NCBI RefSeq assembly: GCF_014635085.1
Contig: NZ_BMCH01000008.1
Location: 96,163 to 160,162 of the forward strand
Length of the DNA stretch: 64,000 nucleotides
Origin: Asaia siamensis
GTDB lineage: Bacteria; Pseudomonadota; Alphaproteobacteria; Acetobacterales; Acetobacteraceae
Direction of reading: 5' to 3'
Part shown: positions 26,134 through 34,358 of the stretch, piece by piece
How the letters are laid out: the number at the start of each line of letters is the position of its first letter
How positions within the stretch are numbered: position 1 is the stretch's first letter
Translations under genes and position numbers: made by a program
The notes under the pieces: model-generated
What the model was told of the DNA's origin: nothing
The model's input: only the letters and a program-made list of their open reading frames with translations
Databases searched by the model: none

Positions 26134-26892
26134 ATGTTGAAAGAAGTAAACCAAGATAAAGTTGCAGATGGTCAGGATTTCGAATCCGGGAATGGCGGAT
26201 CAGAGTCCTCGCCGATTGGATGGGCAGAAATCCCGCATCGGGCAGTGGTTGCAGGCCAAGGCCCTGTTCTGTCTGATGAAGTGCTTCTGCATCTGTTTTG
26301 TGAAGCTATCGCAATAAGGCCCGAGCGTCTGCAGCCTACTGTCGAGGCATTTTTTATCCGCTTCGGGTCGCTCGCAGCCACATTCGCCTCGGATGACAAG
26401 GCTTTGAGCGGTCTGCTGCATATAGGACCCCACATCCGTACGGCACTGCATCTTGTCCATGACGCCGCGATGCGGGTCAGTCGTGCCCGTCTTGGGCGCG
26501 ATGATATTTTCACCAATCGCAAGCTCATGCTCGATTATCTGATTTCCCGCCTGGCACGTGAACCGATCGAGCAGTTTCGCATTCTGTTTCTGGACGAGAA
26601 AAATCGTCTGCTCGCCGACGAGGCGCAGACCCGGGGCACGGTAAACCATACACCGGTCTATCCGCGCGAAGTGGCAAGGAGAGCGATGGAGCTCGGCGCG
26701 AAGAGCCTCATCCTGGTTCATAATCATCCTAGCGGAGACCCCACCCCATCAGATGGTGATATCTCCATGACTCACGACACCCAGCGAGCAGCCGCTCTCA
26801 TTGAGGTGCGCGTTGCCGATCACATCATCATCGGCAACGGTGCTTATGTGAGCTTCAGTGAGCTAGGCCTCCTGCGGGGCTTTCAGGGCTGA
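26134..26892 (+). CDS. radC: RadC family JAMM protein (intact motif)
   Basis: About 252 residues. The RadC metal motif is complete: LILVHNHPSGDPTPSDGDISM near residues 194-214, with the upstream EQFRILFLDEKNRLLADE block and a final [20 protein letters not shown]. The N-terminal region is diverged from the usual RadC helix-hairpin-helix. Despite the name, a direct role in recombination repair is not established for this family. The start is uncertain: ATG 26134 has GGGGGAG directly abutting it, a TTG three bases later has better spacing, and a TTG at 26122 has none. The 3' end overlaps the convergent purK gene by 30 bases. Confidence 0.88.
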   Translation: MLKEVNQDKVADGQDFESGNGGSESSPIGWAEIPHRAVVAGQGPVLSDEVLLHLFCEAIAIRPERLQPTVEAFFIRFGSLAATFASDDKALSGLLHIGPHIRTALHLVHDAAMRVSRARLGRDDIFTNRKLMLDYLISRLAREPIEQFRILFLDEKNRLLADEAQTRGTVNHTPVYPREVARRAMELGAKSLILVHNHPSGDPTPSDGDISMTHDTQRAAALIEVRVADHIIIGNGAYVSFSELGLLRGFQG

Positions 26893-28008
26893 GTCAAAAC
26901 GTGCCGCCACCCCGTATGGGCCGGGCAGGGCGCCCAGTGGGAAAAGGGCATTCACATGTCCCATCTTGCGTCCGGGGCGGCACTCGCTTTTGCCGTAGAG
27001 ATGCAGCGCCAGCCCCGGTTGTTCGAGCACGGTATCGCAAAGCGCCATCCCTTCAGGCCCGATGAGATTTTTCATGACCGCATCGCTATGGCGAAACGGG
27101 TCGGGCAGGGGCAGATCGGCAACGGCGCGGATATGCATCTCGAACTGATCGATCAGACAGGCATCCATTGTCCAGTGCCCGGAATTATGCGGGCGCGGCG
27201 CAATCTCGTTGACGAGAAGCGTACCCTTGGCCGAGACGAACATCTCGACACCAAGAATGCCCACGAGACCGATGGCTTCTGCAATCCTGAGGGCGAGAGC
27301 CTCTGCCTCTGCTGCAAGGGCGACAGGAATGCGGGCCGGAGCCAGGCTGATATCCAGAATGCCGTCACGATGCTGGTTTTCAGTGACGCTGAAGCAGCGC
27401 ACGGCGCCGCTTGCGCTGCGTGCGACCATTACGCTCAGCTCACGCTCGAAATCGACAAATCCTTCCGCGATAAGCGGATACGGAAGGGTCGAAGCGAGCG
27501 CATCAAGGGTTTCGGCATCGGTAATGCGAAACTGCCCCTTGCCGTCATAACCGAAACGGGTGGTCTTCAGCAGGAACGGATAGCCAAGTTCAGACGCGAC
27601 ACTACTCAGAGAGACTTCATCAGGTACCGACACCCAGGGGGCTACAGGGATGTCCTGCTCCCCCAGGAAGCTCTTCTCGAGAATGCGGTCCTGGCTGATG
27701 GCGAGAACGCGCCCGGCCGGATGGACGGGGCAAAGCGATGCAAGGAGCTCAAGACCATCAGACGAGATGTTCTCGAATTCGAAGGTGATGACATCAACGC
27801 TTTCGGCAAACTGCCTCAGGACAGCTTCATCGTCATAGGCGCCGATGGTGACATGGCGCGCGGTATCATGAGCTGGCGGGTCGATTTCCGCGCTGAGGAT
27901 ATGCACCTGATAGCCAAGACGGGATGCCGCCACTGCAGACATGCGTCCAAGTTGGCCGCCCCCGATAATGCCGATCGTTGCCCCTGTGGGCAGCGCAGTC
28001 TGGCTCAT
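26863..28008 (-). CDS. purK: N5-carboxyaminoimidazole ribonucleotide synthase PurK
   Basis: About 381 residues of an ATP-grasp ligase that carboxylates AIR to N5-CAIR in purine synthesis. It opens with [21 protein letters not shown], followed by FEFENIS, the ATP-grasp core [16 protein letters not shown], and [17 protein letters not shown]. The ATG at 28006-28008 is chosen because ATGA overlaps the purE stop exactly; the frame from 28053 extends into purE. PurE then converts N5-CAIR to CAIR, so the two overlapping genes encode consecutive steps. The C-terminus overlaps the convergent radC by 30 bases. Confidence 0.95.
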   Translation of the reverse strand: MSQTALPTGATIGIIGGGQLGRMSAVAASRLGYQVHILSAEIDPPAHDTARHVTIGAYDDEAVLRQFAESVDVITFEFENISSDGLELLASLCPVHPAGRVLAISQDRILEKSFLGEQDIPVAPWVSVPDEVSLSSVASELGYPFLLKTTRFGYDGKGQFRITDAETLDALASTLPYPLIAEGFVDFERELSVMVARSASGAVRCFSVTENQHRDGILDISLAPARIPVALAAEAEALALRIAEAIGLVGILGVEMFVSAKGTLLVNEIAPRPHNSGHWTMDACLIDQFEMHIRAVADLPLPDPFRHSDAVMKNLIGPEGMALCDTVLEQPGLALHLYGKSECRPGRKMGHVNALFPLGALPGPYGVAARFDSALKAPQEA

Positions 28009-28532
28009 GATTCGGGGGTATCGGCCACAGAAGCCGTCTGCATGGCACGCCATGTGTCGAGACGCGCCTGAATGCCCTCATCGTTGAGGGAGAGGATCGA
28101 CGCAGCCAGCAGTGCGGCGTTGATTGCACCGGCCTTGCCGATGGCAAGCGTGCCTACGGGTACACCACCCGGCATCTGAACGATGGAAAGAAGCGAGTCC
28201 ATGCCCTTGAGCGCATGCGACTCAACAGGCACGCCCAGAACCGGCAGGGTCGTCCAGGCCGAGACCATGCCCGGCAGATGCGCTGCGCCGCCAGCACCTG
28301 CGATGATGACCTGCAGGCCGCGACCGCGGGCAGAGCGCGCGTAATCAGCCAGACGGTCAGGTGTGCGGTGGGCGGAAACGATACGGGTTTCAAAGCTGAT
28401 ATCGAGTTCAGCCAGCTTCTCGGCCGCGAAATTCATCGTCGTCCAGTCAGACTGGCTGCCCATGATAATACCCACCGAAGGGGTCAGGGCCGCATCCGTC
28501 GATTGACGGTAGAGATCGAGTTCTTCGCTCAT
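28005..28532 (-). CDS. purE: N5-carboxyaminoimidazole ribonucleotide mutase PurE
   Basis: A 175-residue class I PurE. Family signatures are the phosphate-binding [13 protein letters not shown] (about residues 22-34), [13 protein letters not shown] and [13 protein letters not shown], with PVLGVPVES following. It moves the carboxyl group of N5-CAIR to give CAIR. The stop is shared with the purK start (ATGA), and the start sits immediately after the stop of the 66-residue DUF465 protein (TGA followed by ATG), so the three are in one operon. Confidence 0.96.
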   Translation of the reverse strand: MSEELDLYRQSTDAALTPSVGIIMGSQSDWTTMNFAAEKLAELDISFETRIVSAHRTPDRLADYARSARGRGLQVIIAGAGGAAHLPGMVSAWTTLPVLGVPVESHALKGMDSLLSIVQMPGGVPVGTLAIGKAGAINAALLAASILSLNDEGIQARLDTWRAMQTASVADTPES

Positions 28533-28733
28533 TCAGGCAATATCATCCGGTATCAGGCGGTTCTCGATGAAGTTGATCTCGTCCTTGAGGACGAGTTTAC
28601 GCTTCTTGAGCCGCTGTAATTGCAGCTGATTAAGAGGATGCTGCACCAACCTGTCTATGACCGTATCGAGGTCGCGGTGCTCGCTACGGAGCTCATGCAA
28701 ACGGCGAAGCATGACTTCTTGATCAACGAGCAT
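28533..28733 (-). CDS. DUF465 (YdcH-like) small helical protein
   Basis: A 66-residue, highly charged, all-helical protein of the DUF465 family, with the typical core HRDLDTVIDRL and LQRLKKRKLVLKDEI. It is predicted to form an antiparallel coiled coil and is very common in alphaproteobacteria; the function is not established. It ends directly against purE, so it is the first gene of that operon, and AAAGAGA before the ATG can act as ribosome site. Confidence 0.85.
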   Translation of the reverse strand: MLVDQEVMLRRLHELRSEHRDLDTVIDRLVQHPLNQLQLQRLKKRKLVLKDEINFIENRLIPDDIA

Positions 28734-28809
28734 CGTTCTCTTTCCGCTTGAATGACAGGTGCCAACCCGAAAATCCTACAACAGGGTTGGCGGCTGGTGC
28801 CATCTCTTC

Positions 28810-29394
28810 TTAGTTCTGACCGTCTTCGAAGTCTGACAATTCCGCGACGACAGGCACGGTATGACCCTCACGGGCAAGACGCTCATTGGCGGCCTGAACG
28901 GCAGCGTTCAGATCGGTCTGGCTGCAAAGGCCGAGAATGACCGGATCACGCGGCTTGATGTTGGCGCTGTTCCAATGCTGGCGATCACGCACCTTGGCGA
29001 TAGTGTCCTTGGTGGTGCCAAGCAGCTTGATGATCTGCAGTTCCGAAAGCTGTGGGAACTGGCGCAACACGAAGGCAATCGCGTCGGGACGGTCATTGCG
29101 TCGTGCGATCGGGGTGTAGCGTGCGCCCTTGGCGCGACGCGCTACCGGATTGGCCTTGGCCGAGAGCTTCAGGCGGGCGTCAGGATTGCTTTCGCAGCGC
29201 GTGATCTGTTCCTGCGTCAGCTGGTTGTTCTTGACCGGGTCATAGCCATTGATGCCGGCAGCAACTTCACCATCCGCGATAGCCTGCACTTCAAGCGGGT
29301 GCATGCCGCAGAACTCGGCGATCTGGGTAAAGGTGAGGGCGGTCTTGTCGATCAACCACACTGCGGTGGCTTTCGGCATAAGCGGCAAGGTCAT
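28810..29394 (-). CDS. DUF1013 protein, alphaproteobacterial transcription-associated regulator
   Basis: A 194-residue member of the DUF1013 family, almost confined to alphaproteobacteria. It has a predicted helix-turn-helix-like block near residues 20-40 (LTFTQIAEFCGMHPLEVQAI) and a second at about 105-135 (LSELQIIKLLGTTKDTIAKV), with a basic linker between (AKGARYTPIARRNDRP). As I recall it, a Caulobacter relative called TrcR binds RNA polymerase and promoter DNA at cell-cycle genes; that transfer is inference. AGGA lies about ten bases before ATG. It is on the same strand as the DUF465-purE-purK operon but 76 bases upstream of it. Confidence 0.83.
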   Translation of the reverse strand: MTLPLMPKATAVWLIDKTALTFTQIAEFCGMHPLEVQAIADGEVAAGINGYDPVKNNQLTQEQITRCESNPDARLKLSAKANPVARRAKGARYTPIARRNDRPDAIAFVLRQFPQLSELQIIKLLGTTKDTIAKVRDRQHWNSANIKPRDPVILGLCSQTDLNAAVQAANERLAREGHTVPVVAELSDFEDGQN

Positions 29395-29525
29395 CTCGGT
29401 CTATCCTGCGTGAGGAGCATCGCTCCAGCAGGCACCGATCGAAATGTGACGCCCCGGCGGGCCGGGGTGATCTGCACGGCACCTGCTGGATGCATTGCAA
29501 AGTCTGCGCTGATATGGTCTGCGAA

Positions 29526-29552
29526 ATGCGGAAGGGTCAAGCCCTTCCGCAT
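29526..29552 (-). terminator. Terminator hairpin for hsp20
   Basis: Perfect 11-bp stem ATGCGGAAGGG (29526-29536) and CCCTTCCGCAT (29542-29552) with a five-base loop, about 80 bases beyond the hsp20 stop on the minus strand. Only a short TTT follows, so it may be factor-assisted. Confidence 0.6.
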
Positions 29553-29630
29553 CAAAATGGAGAAAAAACCGGCATTTCGCGGGGTGGTCACACCTGGGCC
29601 GATCGCCGTTTCGTCACGAGCCGGAGAGGC

Positions 29631-30116
29631 TCAGGCGGCATGGCCGACCGGTGTGTTCTGCTGTATGGTGCCGGGCGTTGTCCCCAAGGTGGCAGTGCCA
29701 AGCGTGATGGGGATGCGACGGGGCTTCAATGCTTCCGGCGTAACCTGGCGCACGGTTATGGTCAGAAGGCCATTGAGAAGCTCGGCCCCCGCAATCTCGA
29801 TATGGTCAGCCAGGGCAAACCTGCGTTCGAAAGCACGGGTGGCAATGCCGCGGTGAAGGATTTCTCCGGTGCGGCCATGGCGTGGCACACTGCCTTTGAT
29901 GATCAACTGATTGTCAGCCAGATAGACTTCGACATCGTCCGGTCCAAAACCCGCAAGGGCCATGGTGACGCTGTAGACGTCGTCGGCAGCTTTCTCGATG
30001 TTGTAGGGGGGATAGCTCGCATTCGCCGGGGCGTTGGATACGGCATCGTCGACAAGGCGGGCGAGACGGTCAAACCCGATTGCGGAGCGAAAGAGCGGAG
30101 CGAAATCGTAGGACAT
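29631..30116 (-). CDS. Small heat shock protein (Hsp20/IbpA family)
   Basis: A 161-residue ATP-independent chaperone that holds unfolding proteins. The alpha-crystallin domain spans about residues 35-130, starting YPPYNIEKAADDVYSVTMAL and carrying LIIKGSVPR and GIATRAFERRFALADHI; the beta-strand motif GLLTITV closes it. The N-terminus MSYDFAPLFRSAIGFDRL is typical of the alphaproteobacterial IbpA class. AGGAGG eight bases before ATG fixes the start; the longer frame from 30458 overlaps rpmE. A weak CTCAAG...CCCTCAT pair about 80 bases upstream might be a heat-shock promoter, but I would not rely on it. Confidence 0.92.
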   Translation of the reverse strand: MSYDFAPLFRSAIGFDRLARLVDDAVSNAPANASYPPYNIEKAADDVYSVTMALAGFGPDDVEVYLADNQLIIKGSVPRHGRTGEILHRGIATRAFERRFALADHIEIAGAELLNGLLTITVRQVTPEALKPRRIPITLGTATLGTTPGTIQQNTPVGHAA

Positions 30117-30236
30117 GATGTGAACCTCCTTCAAGGCAGATCCGACAGCTTGTCTCCAAAATGGCAGACAATGCTGCATGAGGGTAATGTCGCGACCCCT
30201 TGAGGGCATCGTGACCACCTGCATGTAGGATCGTTT

Positions 30237-30261
30237 CCGGGCAGGACAAGATCCTGCCCGG
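30237..30261 (-). terminator. Hairpin after rpmE
   Basis: Perfect 10-bp stem CCGGGCAGGA (30237-30246) and TCCTGCCCGG (30252-30261) with a five-base loop, 15 bases past the rpmE stop on the minus strand. It separates rpmE from hsp20. No T-run follows. Confidence 0.6.
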
Positions 30262-30276
30262 GAAGGAGCGCCTGGA

Positions 30277-30510
30277 TTACTTCTTGGCGGCGCGGGCGCC
30301 GATGCCGGCGAAGCGCTTGTTGAACTTGGCAACCTGGCCCCCGGTGTCGAGCATGCGCTGCACGCCAGTCCAGGCCGGATGGGATTTCGGGTCAACGTCA
30401 AGACGCAGCGTATCACCAGCCTTGCCATAGCAGGAGTTCGTCTTGAACTCGGTGCCATCGGTCATGATGATCGTGATTTCGTGGTAGTCGGGGTGGATGC
30501 CGGGCTTCAT
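30277..30510 (-). CDS. rpmE: 50S ribosomal protein L31
   Basis: A 77-residue L31 with the family opening [12 protein letters not shown] and the block SHPAWTG near residue 44. Only one cysteine (NSCYGKAG) is present, so this is the form without the zinc-binding CXXC set. L31 bridges the ribosomal subunits. AAGGA sits about ten bases before the ATG. It is monocistronic, with a hairpin downstream and a terminator-like hairpin 85-120 bases upstream in its possible leader. Confidence 0.96.
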   Translation of the reverse strand: MKPGIHPDYHEITIIMTDGTEFKTNSCYGKAGDTLRLDVDPKSHPAWTGVQRMLDTGGQVAKFNKRFAGIGARAAKK

Positions 30511-30594
30511 ATGGGTTGTCCTTGCTGGAAAGCTCCGATGCCGACCGGAGCGGATGGCGGGGCTATAACGGAAAGAAACGGTCAGGGGAACGAC

Positions 30595-30629
30595 AAAAAC
30601 GCAGAAACTTTTGCCTCGCCTGCGTTTTT
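30595..30629. terminator. Terminator-like hairpin between divergent rpmE and mscL
   Basis: Stem AAAAACGCAG (30595-30604) and CTGCGTTTTT (30620-30629) with a 15-base loop. On either strand the stem ends in a run of T, as in a bidirectional intrinsic terminator. It lies in a region where both flanking genes point away, so no gene obviously ends here. It may act in a 5' leader. Confidence 0.5.
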
Positions 30630-30745
30630 TCTACCCCGTAAACCTCTTTTATCCCACATTCCGAGCCGAAGCCGCCCGCCGGGCATGAAAACTCCGCGCG
30701 GGGCGCTCGTGTTTTAACTCGTTACAAGCAAGAAAAGGATTATTC

Positions 30746-31204
30746 ATGGCTGATCTGAGATCAAGGCTGCACACACCCGGCTGGGTTGCGGAATTCCAGA
30801 AATTCATCATGCGCGGCAACGTCATCGATATGGCGGTGGGTATCATCATCGGTGCTGCCTTCACCTCGATCGTGACCAGTCTCGTCAAGGACATCCTGAC
30901 CCCGGGCATCGGCTTGCTCACGGGAGGAATCGATTTCTCGAACATCTTCGTGACACTCAAGGGGCCGGTGCTCCCCACTCTCGCCGAGGCACAGAAGGCG
31001 GGCGCGGTCACGATCAATATCGGCGTGTTCCTCAACGTTGTGATCCAGTTCCTGATCGTGGCTTTTGCTGTGTTCTGGCTCATCAAGCTGGTCTCGCGTT
31101 TCCAGCGCAAGCAGGAAGCTGCTCCATCGGCACCGCCTGCGCCGACAAAGAGCGAGGTTCTGCTGACCGAAATTCGTGACCTGATCGCGAAAGACACCAA
31201 TTGA
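30746..31204 (+). CDS. mscL: Large-conductance mechanosensitive channel MscL
   Basis: A 152-residue inner-membrane channel that opens under membrane tension to release solutes after osmotic downshock. The signature FQKFIMRGNVIDMAVGIIIGAAF (N-terminal helix and first membrane segment) is at about residues 17-39, and the second membrane segment lies around residues 90-113, followed by a charged C-terminal helix after an Ala/Pro-rich linker. AAGGA eight bases before ATG sets the start. A lipoprotein gene follows on the same strand. Confidence 0.95.
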   Translation: MADLRSRLHTPGWVAEFQKFIMRGNVIDMAVGIIIGAAFTSIVTSLVKDILTPGIGLLTGGIDFSNIFVTLKGPVLPTLAEAQKAGAVTINIGVFLNVVIQFLIVAFAVFWLIKLVSRFQRKQEAAPSAPPAPTKSEVLLTEIRDLIAKDTN

Positions 31205-31260
31205 GCCTTCTGCACGCGCGCCGTCTTGGCGCGCGCTGCAACTGGGCGCATGATCATACG

Positions 31261-31638
31261 ATGCGCCGCTTTCTTACGACGACCCTGCTTTGTGGCTTCA
31301 CCCTTCTTTCCGCCTGCGCGGGTAAGGGTGAAGACGCCGTCTTGCAAAATCGCTCTCCCAGCGTTCTGCTCACCAGCTATGCTATCGCCAATGGCATGGC
31401 CGAGCATGGGATGATCACGCGCATTCTACAGCACAAGGCCACAAAGGCGGATATCGCCCGCCTTATCGCTGTTGATCATAATACGTGGCAGCTCATCAGA
31501 CAGGCGGCCTATTCGCCGACAGACCAGAATTTCCGTCTCGCTGACGCTGGTATCGTGCAGATACTTGATTATGCGACTTCGGTGCCTCAGCCACCTGACG
31601 GGGTGACGCCGGGAGCATCGTCTCCTGCTACTCCGTAA
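31261..31638 (+). CDS. Small lipoprotein of unknown function
   Basis: A 125-residue protein. The N-terminus MRRFLTTTLLCGFTLLSACAG is a lipoprotein signal with lipobox LSAC, so the mature protein would be anchored through Cys19. Aspartate is not at the +2 position (Ala), which favours outer-membrane sorting. The rest is mostly helical with no motif I recognise (RSPSVLLTSYAIANGMAEHG, HKATKADIARLIAVD). The start at 31261 is chosen over an upstream in-frame codon because it begins the signal. A strong bidirectional terminator follows. It is probably co-transcribed with mscL (57-bp gap). Confidence 0.75.
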   Translation: MRRFLTTTLLCGFTLLSACAGKGEDAVLQNRSPSVLLTSYAIANGMAEHGMITRILQHKATKADIARLIAVDHNTWQLIRQAAYSPTDQNFRLADAGIVQILDYATSVPQPPDGVTPGASSPATP

Positions 31639-31653
31639 GCCGCATGGCGTAAC

Positions 31654-31681
31654 AAAAAAAGGGGCCGAAAGGCCCCTTTTT
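31654..31681. terminator. Bidirectional intrinsic terminator
   Basis: AAAAAAA, GGGGCC (31661-31666), GAAA tetraloop, GGCCCC (31671-31676), TTTTT. It fits a classic intrinsic terminator on both strands, serving the lipoprotein gene (plus) and secF (minus), which converge here. Confidence 0.93.
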
Positions 31682-31702
31682 CCTGTCTGATTGGTGACGG
31701 GC

Positions 31703-32641
31703 TTATGACGCCTTGCTGCGGCGCAGGCGCTTCTCACCCATGAGAAGCAGGAGCGGCGCGGCAATAAAGATCGACGACGACGTGCCTACGACAATGCCGA
31801 ACAGCATCACTGTCGCAAAACCGGAAAGGCTGTGACCGCCAAAGATCGCGAGCGGCAGGGCTGCAAGAAAGACCGTCATCGAGGTGCCCAGCGTGCGGTT
31901 CAGCGTCTCGTTGATCGACAGATCGAGCAGTTCCCGCAGCGGCATCGTGCGGTATTTGCGCAGATTCTCGCGCACTCGGTCATAGACGACCACCTTGTCG
32001 TTGGTGGAATAGCCAAGGATGGTCAGAATGGCGGCCACCATCACCAGATCGAACTGAAAGCGGGTGATCGCCAGAAAGCCGACTGTCTTGGTCAGGTCCA
32101 GCACGAGGGTGATCACCGCGCTGACGGCGAACTCCCATTCGAAACGCACCCAGATATAGATGAGGATCATGGCAAGGCTCAGACCGAGCGCCAGCAGGCC
32201 GTTACGGAACAGCTCGCTCGAAACCGAGGCGCCGACAGCATCTGCACGCAGCACCTGTGTGCCGGGCTGCGCTTCAATTACTGCGTGGCGCACTTCATCG
32301 ACAAGCGCCTGCGTCGCCGCTTCCTGATTGGGGCCGGGCGGGGGTGTGTCGAGCTGGATCAGCACATCATTATCGGCACCAAATCTCTGAAGACCAGCAG
32401 CGCTGATGTTGTGCGCCGTCAGTGCGTGACGCAGCTTGTCGAAATCGGTCGGGCCCTGTGTCTGGGCTTCCACCACGATGCCGCCGTGGAAATCCAGGCC
32501 CAGTTTGAGGCCGGGCACGAAAAACAGCACGACGGAGAGTGCCGAGAGAATGGCCGAGGTTGCGAGACCGGCGTAGCGGCCGCGCATGAAGGGAATATGC
32601 TTGTCTTCGCGGACGAAGCGGAAAAGGGGACGTGAGAGCAT
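31703..32641 (-). CDS. secF: Protein translocase subunit SecF
   Basis: A 312-residue inner-membrane protein with six membrane segments. The first segment and FVPGLKLGLDFHGGIVVE near residue 41 match SecF, and the later block TLGYSTNDKVVVYDRVREN and TLNRTLGTSMTVFLAALPL are the conserved segment 4/5 signatures. With SecD it uses the proton gradient to complete protein export through SecYEG. It follows secD by four bases on the same strand. The shared bidirectional terminator lies 22 bases past the stop. Confidence 0.95.
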   Translation of the reverse strand: MLSRPLFRFVREDKHIPFMRGRYAGLATSAILSALSVVLFFVPGLKLGLDFHGGIVVEAQTQGPTDFDKLRHALTAHNISAAGLQRFGADNDVLIQLDTPPPGPNQEAATQALVDEVRHAVIEAQPGTQVLRADAVGASVSSELFRNGLLALGLSLAMILIYIWVRFEWEFAVSAVITLVLDLTKTVGFLAITRFQFDLVMVAAILTILGYSTNDKVVVYDRVRENLRKYRTMPLRELLDLSINETLNRTLGTSMTVFLAALPLAIFGGHSLSGFATVMLFGIVVGTSSSIFIAAPLLLLMGEKRLRRSKAS

Positions 32642-32645
32642 CGCT

Positions 32646-34196
32646 TCAGACCGGAAGTTCTGTGGGACGGGCGAGGGCGTACCAGCGCACCATCAGCAGG
32701 CGCGACAGCAGCATCGTGGTGAAGAGCGTGGTAACGATACCGATCGTGATCGTGAGCGCGAAGCCACGCACGGGGCCGGTGCCGAATACGAACAGCATCA
32801 CATGGGCCAAGAAGGCCGTGGCGTTACTATCTATGATCGTCGAGGACGCACGCTCGAAACCAGCCTGCATGGCGGCAAGCGGCGTGCGACCGCGCTTTAC
32901 CTCTTCGCGAATACGCTCATTGATCAGGATATTAGCATCAACGGCCATGCCAAGTGTCAGCAGCATACCCGCCATGCCCGGCAGGGTCAGCGTCGCTTCG
33001 AAAAGCGAGAGAATGGCCGTCATCAGAACGAGGTTCGCGAGAAGCGCGACATTCGCATAGAGGCCGAACCGCCCATAGAAGAGCGCCATGAACAGGATGA
33101 CGAGGACGAAACCTATGCCAAGGCTGATCGCTCCGGCACGGATCGAATCAGCACCGAGAGACGGCCCGATAGAGCGCTGCTCGATGACCGCAAGCGGTGC
33201 AGGCAGCGCGCCGGCGCGCAGCATCACAGCAAGGTCAGTGGCCGTCTGGGCGCTGAAATTGCCGGTGATCTGACCATTGCCTTGGGTGATCGGTGTGCGG
33301 ATCACAGGAGCTTCGATCACCTTGTTGTCGAGTACGATAGCAAAGCGGCGTCCGACATTCTGGGTCGTCGTGCGGGCAAAGGCACTCGCGCCAGCACGGT
33401 TGAACGAGAAGCTGACCGCCCATTCTCCCGTCTGCTGGTCGATCGTCGCCCCGGCATTGGTCAGCGCAGCGCCGTCGACCTCTACATGATCCATGACGGG
33501 CAGAAGCGCGTTGTCGGCGCTGAGATCTGGCAGCATTGTCGCTCCCGGCGGGGCGATGCTGCCACCAGCGCTATTGGCAAGCAGGCGGAACGTCATCTTG
33601 GCGGTCGTGCCCAGCAGGCGCTTGACGTGCTCCGGGTCGCTGATCCCCGGCAGCTCAACGACAATACGATCATCGCCCTGGCGGGTGATCTCGGGGTCAA
33701 CGGCGCCGGTGGCATCGATACGACGGCGCACGATTTCGATGGACTGGCTGACAGCCTCGCGCGCGCGCTGCTTGAGCGCCGCCTCATTGAGCGTCAGAAC
33801 GAGACGGTCATGGTCGAGGGCTGCGGTGACCTCATTACCGGTGGTCGTCAGGCTGCCAAGAGCGGCGAGGCTGGCTTGCGCCTCGCTCGCATCACGCGGC
33901 AGGAAGCTGAGCGTGCGGGCCGCATCATCCTTGCGGAAGTCGCGATAGCCGAGGTTCTTCTCAATGAGCGTCTGCTTGGCCTGATCTTCGAGACCCTGAA
34001 GGCGGTCATCGACAAGACTCTTCTGATCGAGTCGAAGCAGGAGATAGGAGCCGCCTCTCAGGTCGAGACCCAGATGGATCTGATGCCAGGGCAGTTTGGG
34101 CGAGGGCGCGCGCATGAAATTGGGCAGGCAGAGCAGAAGCCCGAGGAAACAGACCCCGAGAACTCCCAGCATTGTAGGCCGACTATAGTACATCAT
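32646..34196 (-). CDS. secD: Protein translocase subunit SecD
   Basis: About 516 residues from the first of two adjacent ATGs (34194-34196 or 34191-34193), giving the N-terminus MMYYSRPTMLG; the longer frame to 34295 lacks a sensible start. HLGLDLRGGSYLLLRLD is the SecD signature, followed by a large periplasmic domain (PGISDPEHVKRLLGTTAKMTFRLL) and the C-terminal RND-type membrane block (GMAVDANILINERIREE). It works with SecF. The divergent Gfo/Idh gene shares a 160-bp upstream region. Confidence 0.95.
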   Translation of the reverse strand: MMYYSRPTMLGVLGVCFLGLLLCLPNFMRAPSPKLPWHQIHLGLDLRGGSYLLLRLDQKSLVDDRLQGLEDQAKQTLIEKNLGYRDFRKDDAARTLSFLPRDASEAQASLAALGSLTTTGNEVTAALDHDRLVLTLNEAALKQRAREAVSQSIEIVRRRIDATGAVDPEITRQGDDRIVVELPGISDPEHVKRLLGTTAKMTFRLLANSAGGSIAPPGATMLPDLSADNALLPVMDHVEVDGAALTNAGATIDQQTGEWAVSFSFNRAGASAFARTTTQNVGRRFAIVLDNKVIEAPVIRTPITQGNGQITGNFSAQTATDLAVMLRAGALPAPLAVIEQRSIGPSLGADSIRAGAISLGIGFVLVILFMALFYGRFGLYANVALLANLVLMTAILSLFEATLTLPGMAGMLLTLGMAVDANILINERIREEVKRGRTPLAAMQAGFERASSTIIDSNATAFLAHVMLFVFGTGPVRGFALTITIGIVTTLFTTMLLSRLLMVRWYALARPTELPV

Positions 34197-34358
34197 CGAA
34201 CTGAGCGGCGTCCTTCTTTGTAACGACCGGAGATCAAAAGCTACCGCAGGGCGGTCAGGCTGCGGGAAGATGCCGGGTGGCGCAGCGCGTTGCAACCTCC
34301 CACTACGCCCTGCTACACCAAAAACATGAAATCAGTTGCTCAAGAGCCAGGAAAACAG

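Noticed and set aside
26956-28071. 371-residue plus-strand open frame
   Set aside because: Antisense to purK, which is clear from its ATP-grasp motifs and its ATGA overlap with purE.
29631-30458. Long minus-strand frame of 275 residues covering hsp20
   Set aside because: Only the part from 30116 is real: AAGGA-type ribosome site AGGAGG precedes that ATG, and the extra N-terminus overlaps rpmE out of frame.
32586-34223. 545-residue plus-strand open frame
   Set aside because: It is fully antisense to secD (and the start of secF), has Arg/His/Gln/Asp-rich composition typical of antisense frames in GC-rich DNA, and no family motif. SecD on the other strand is unmistakable.
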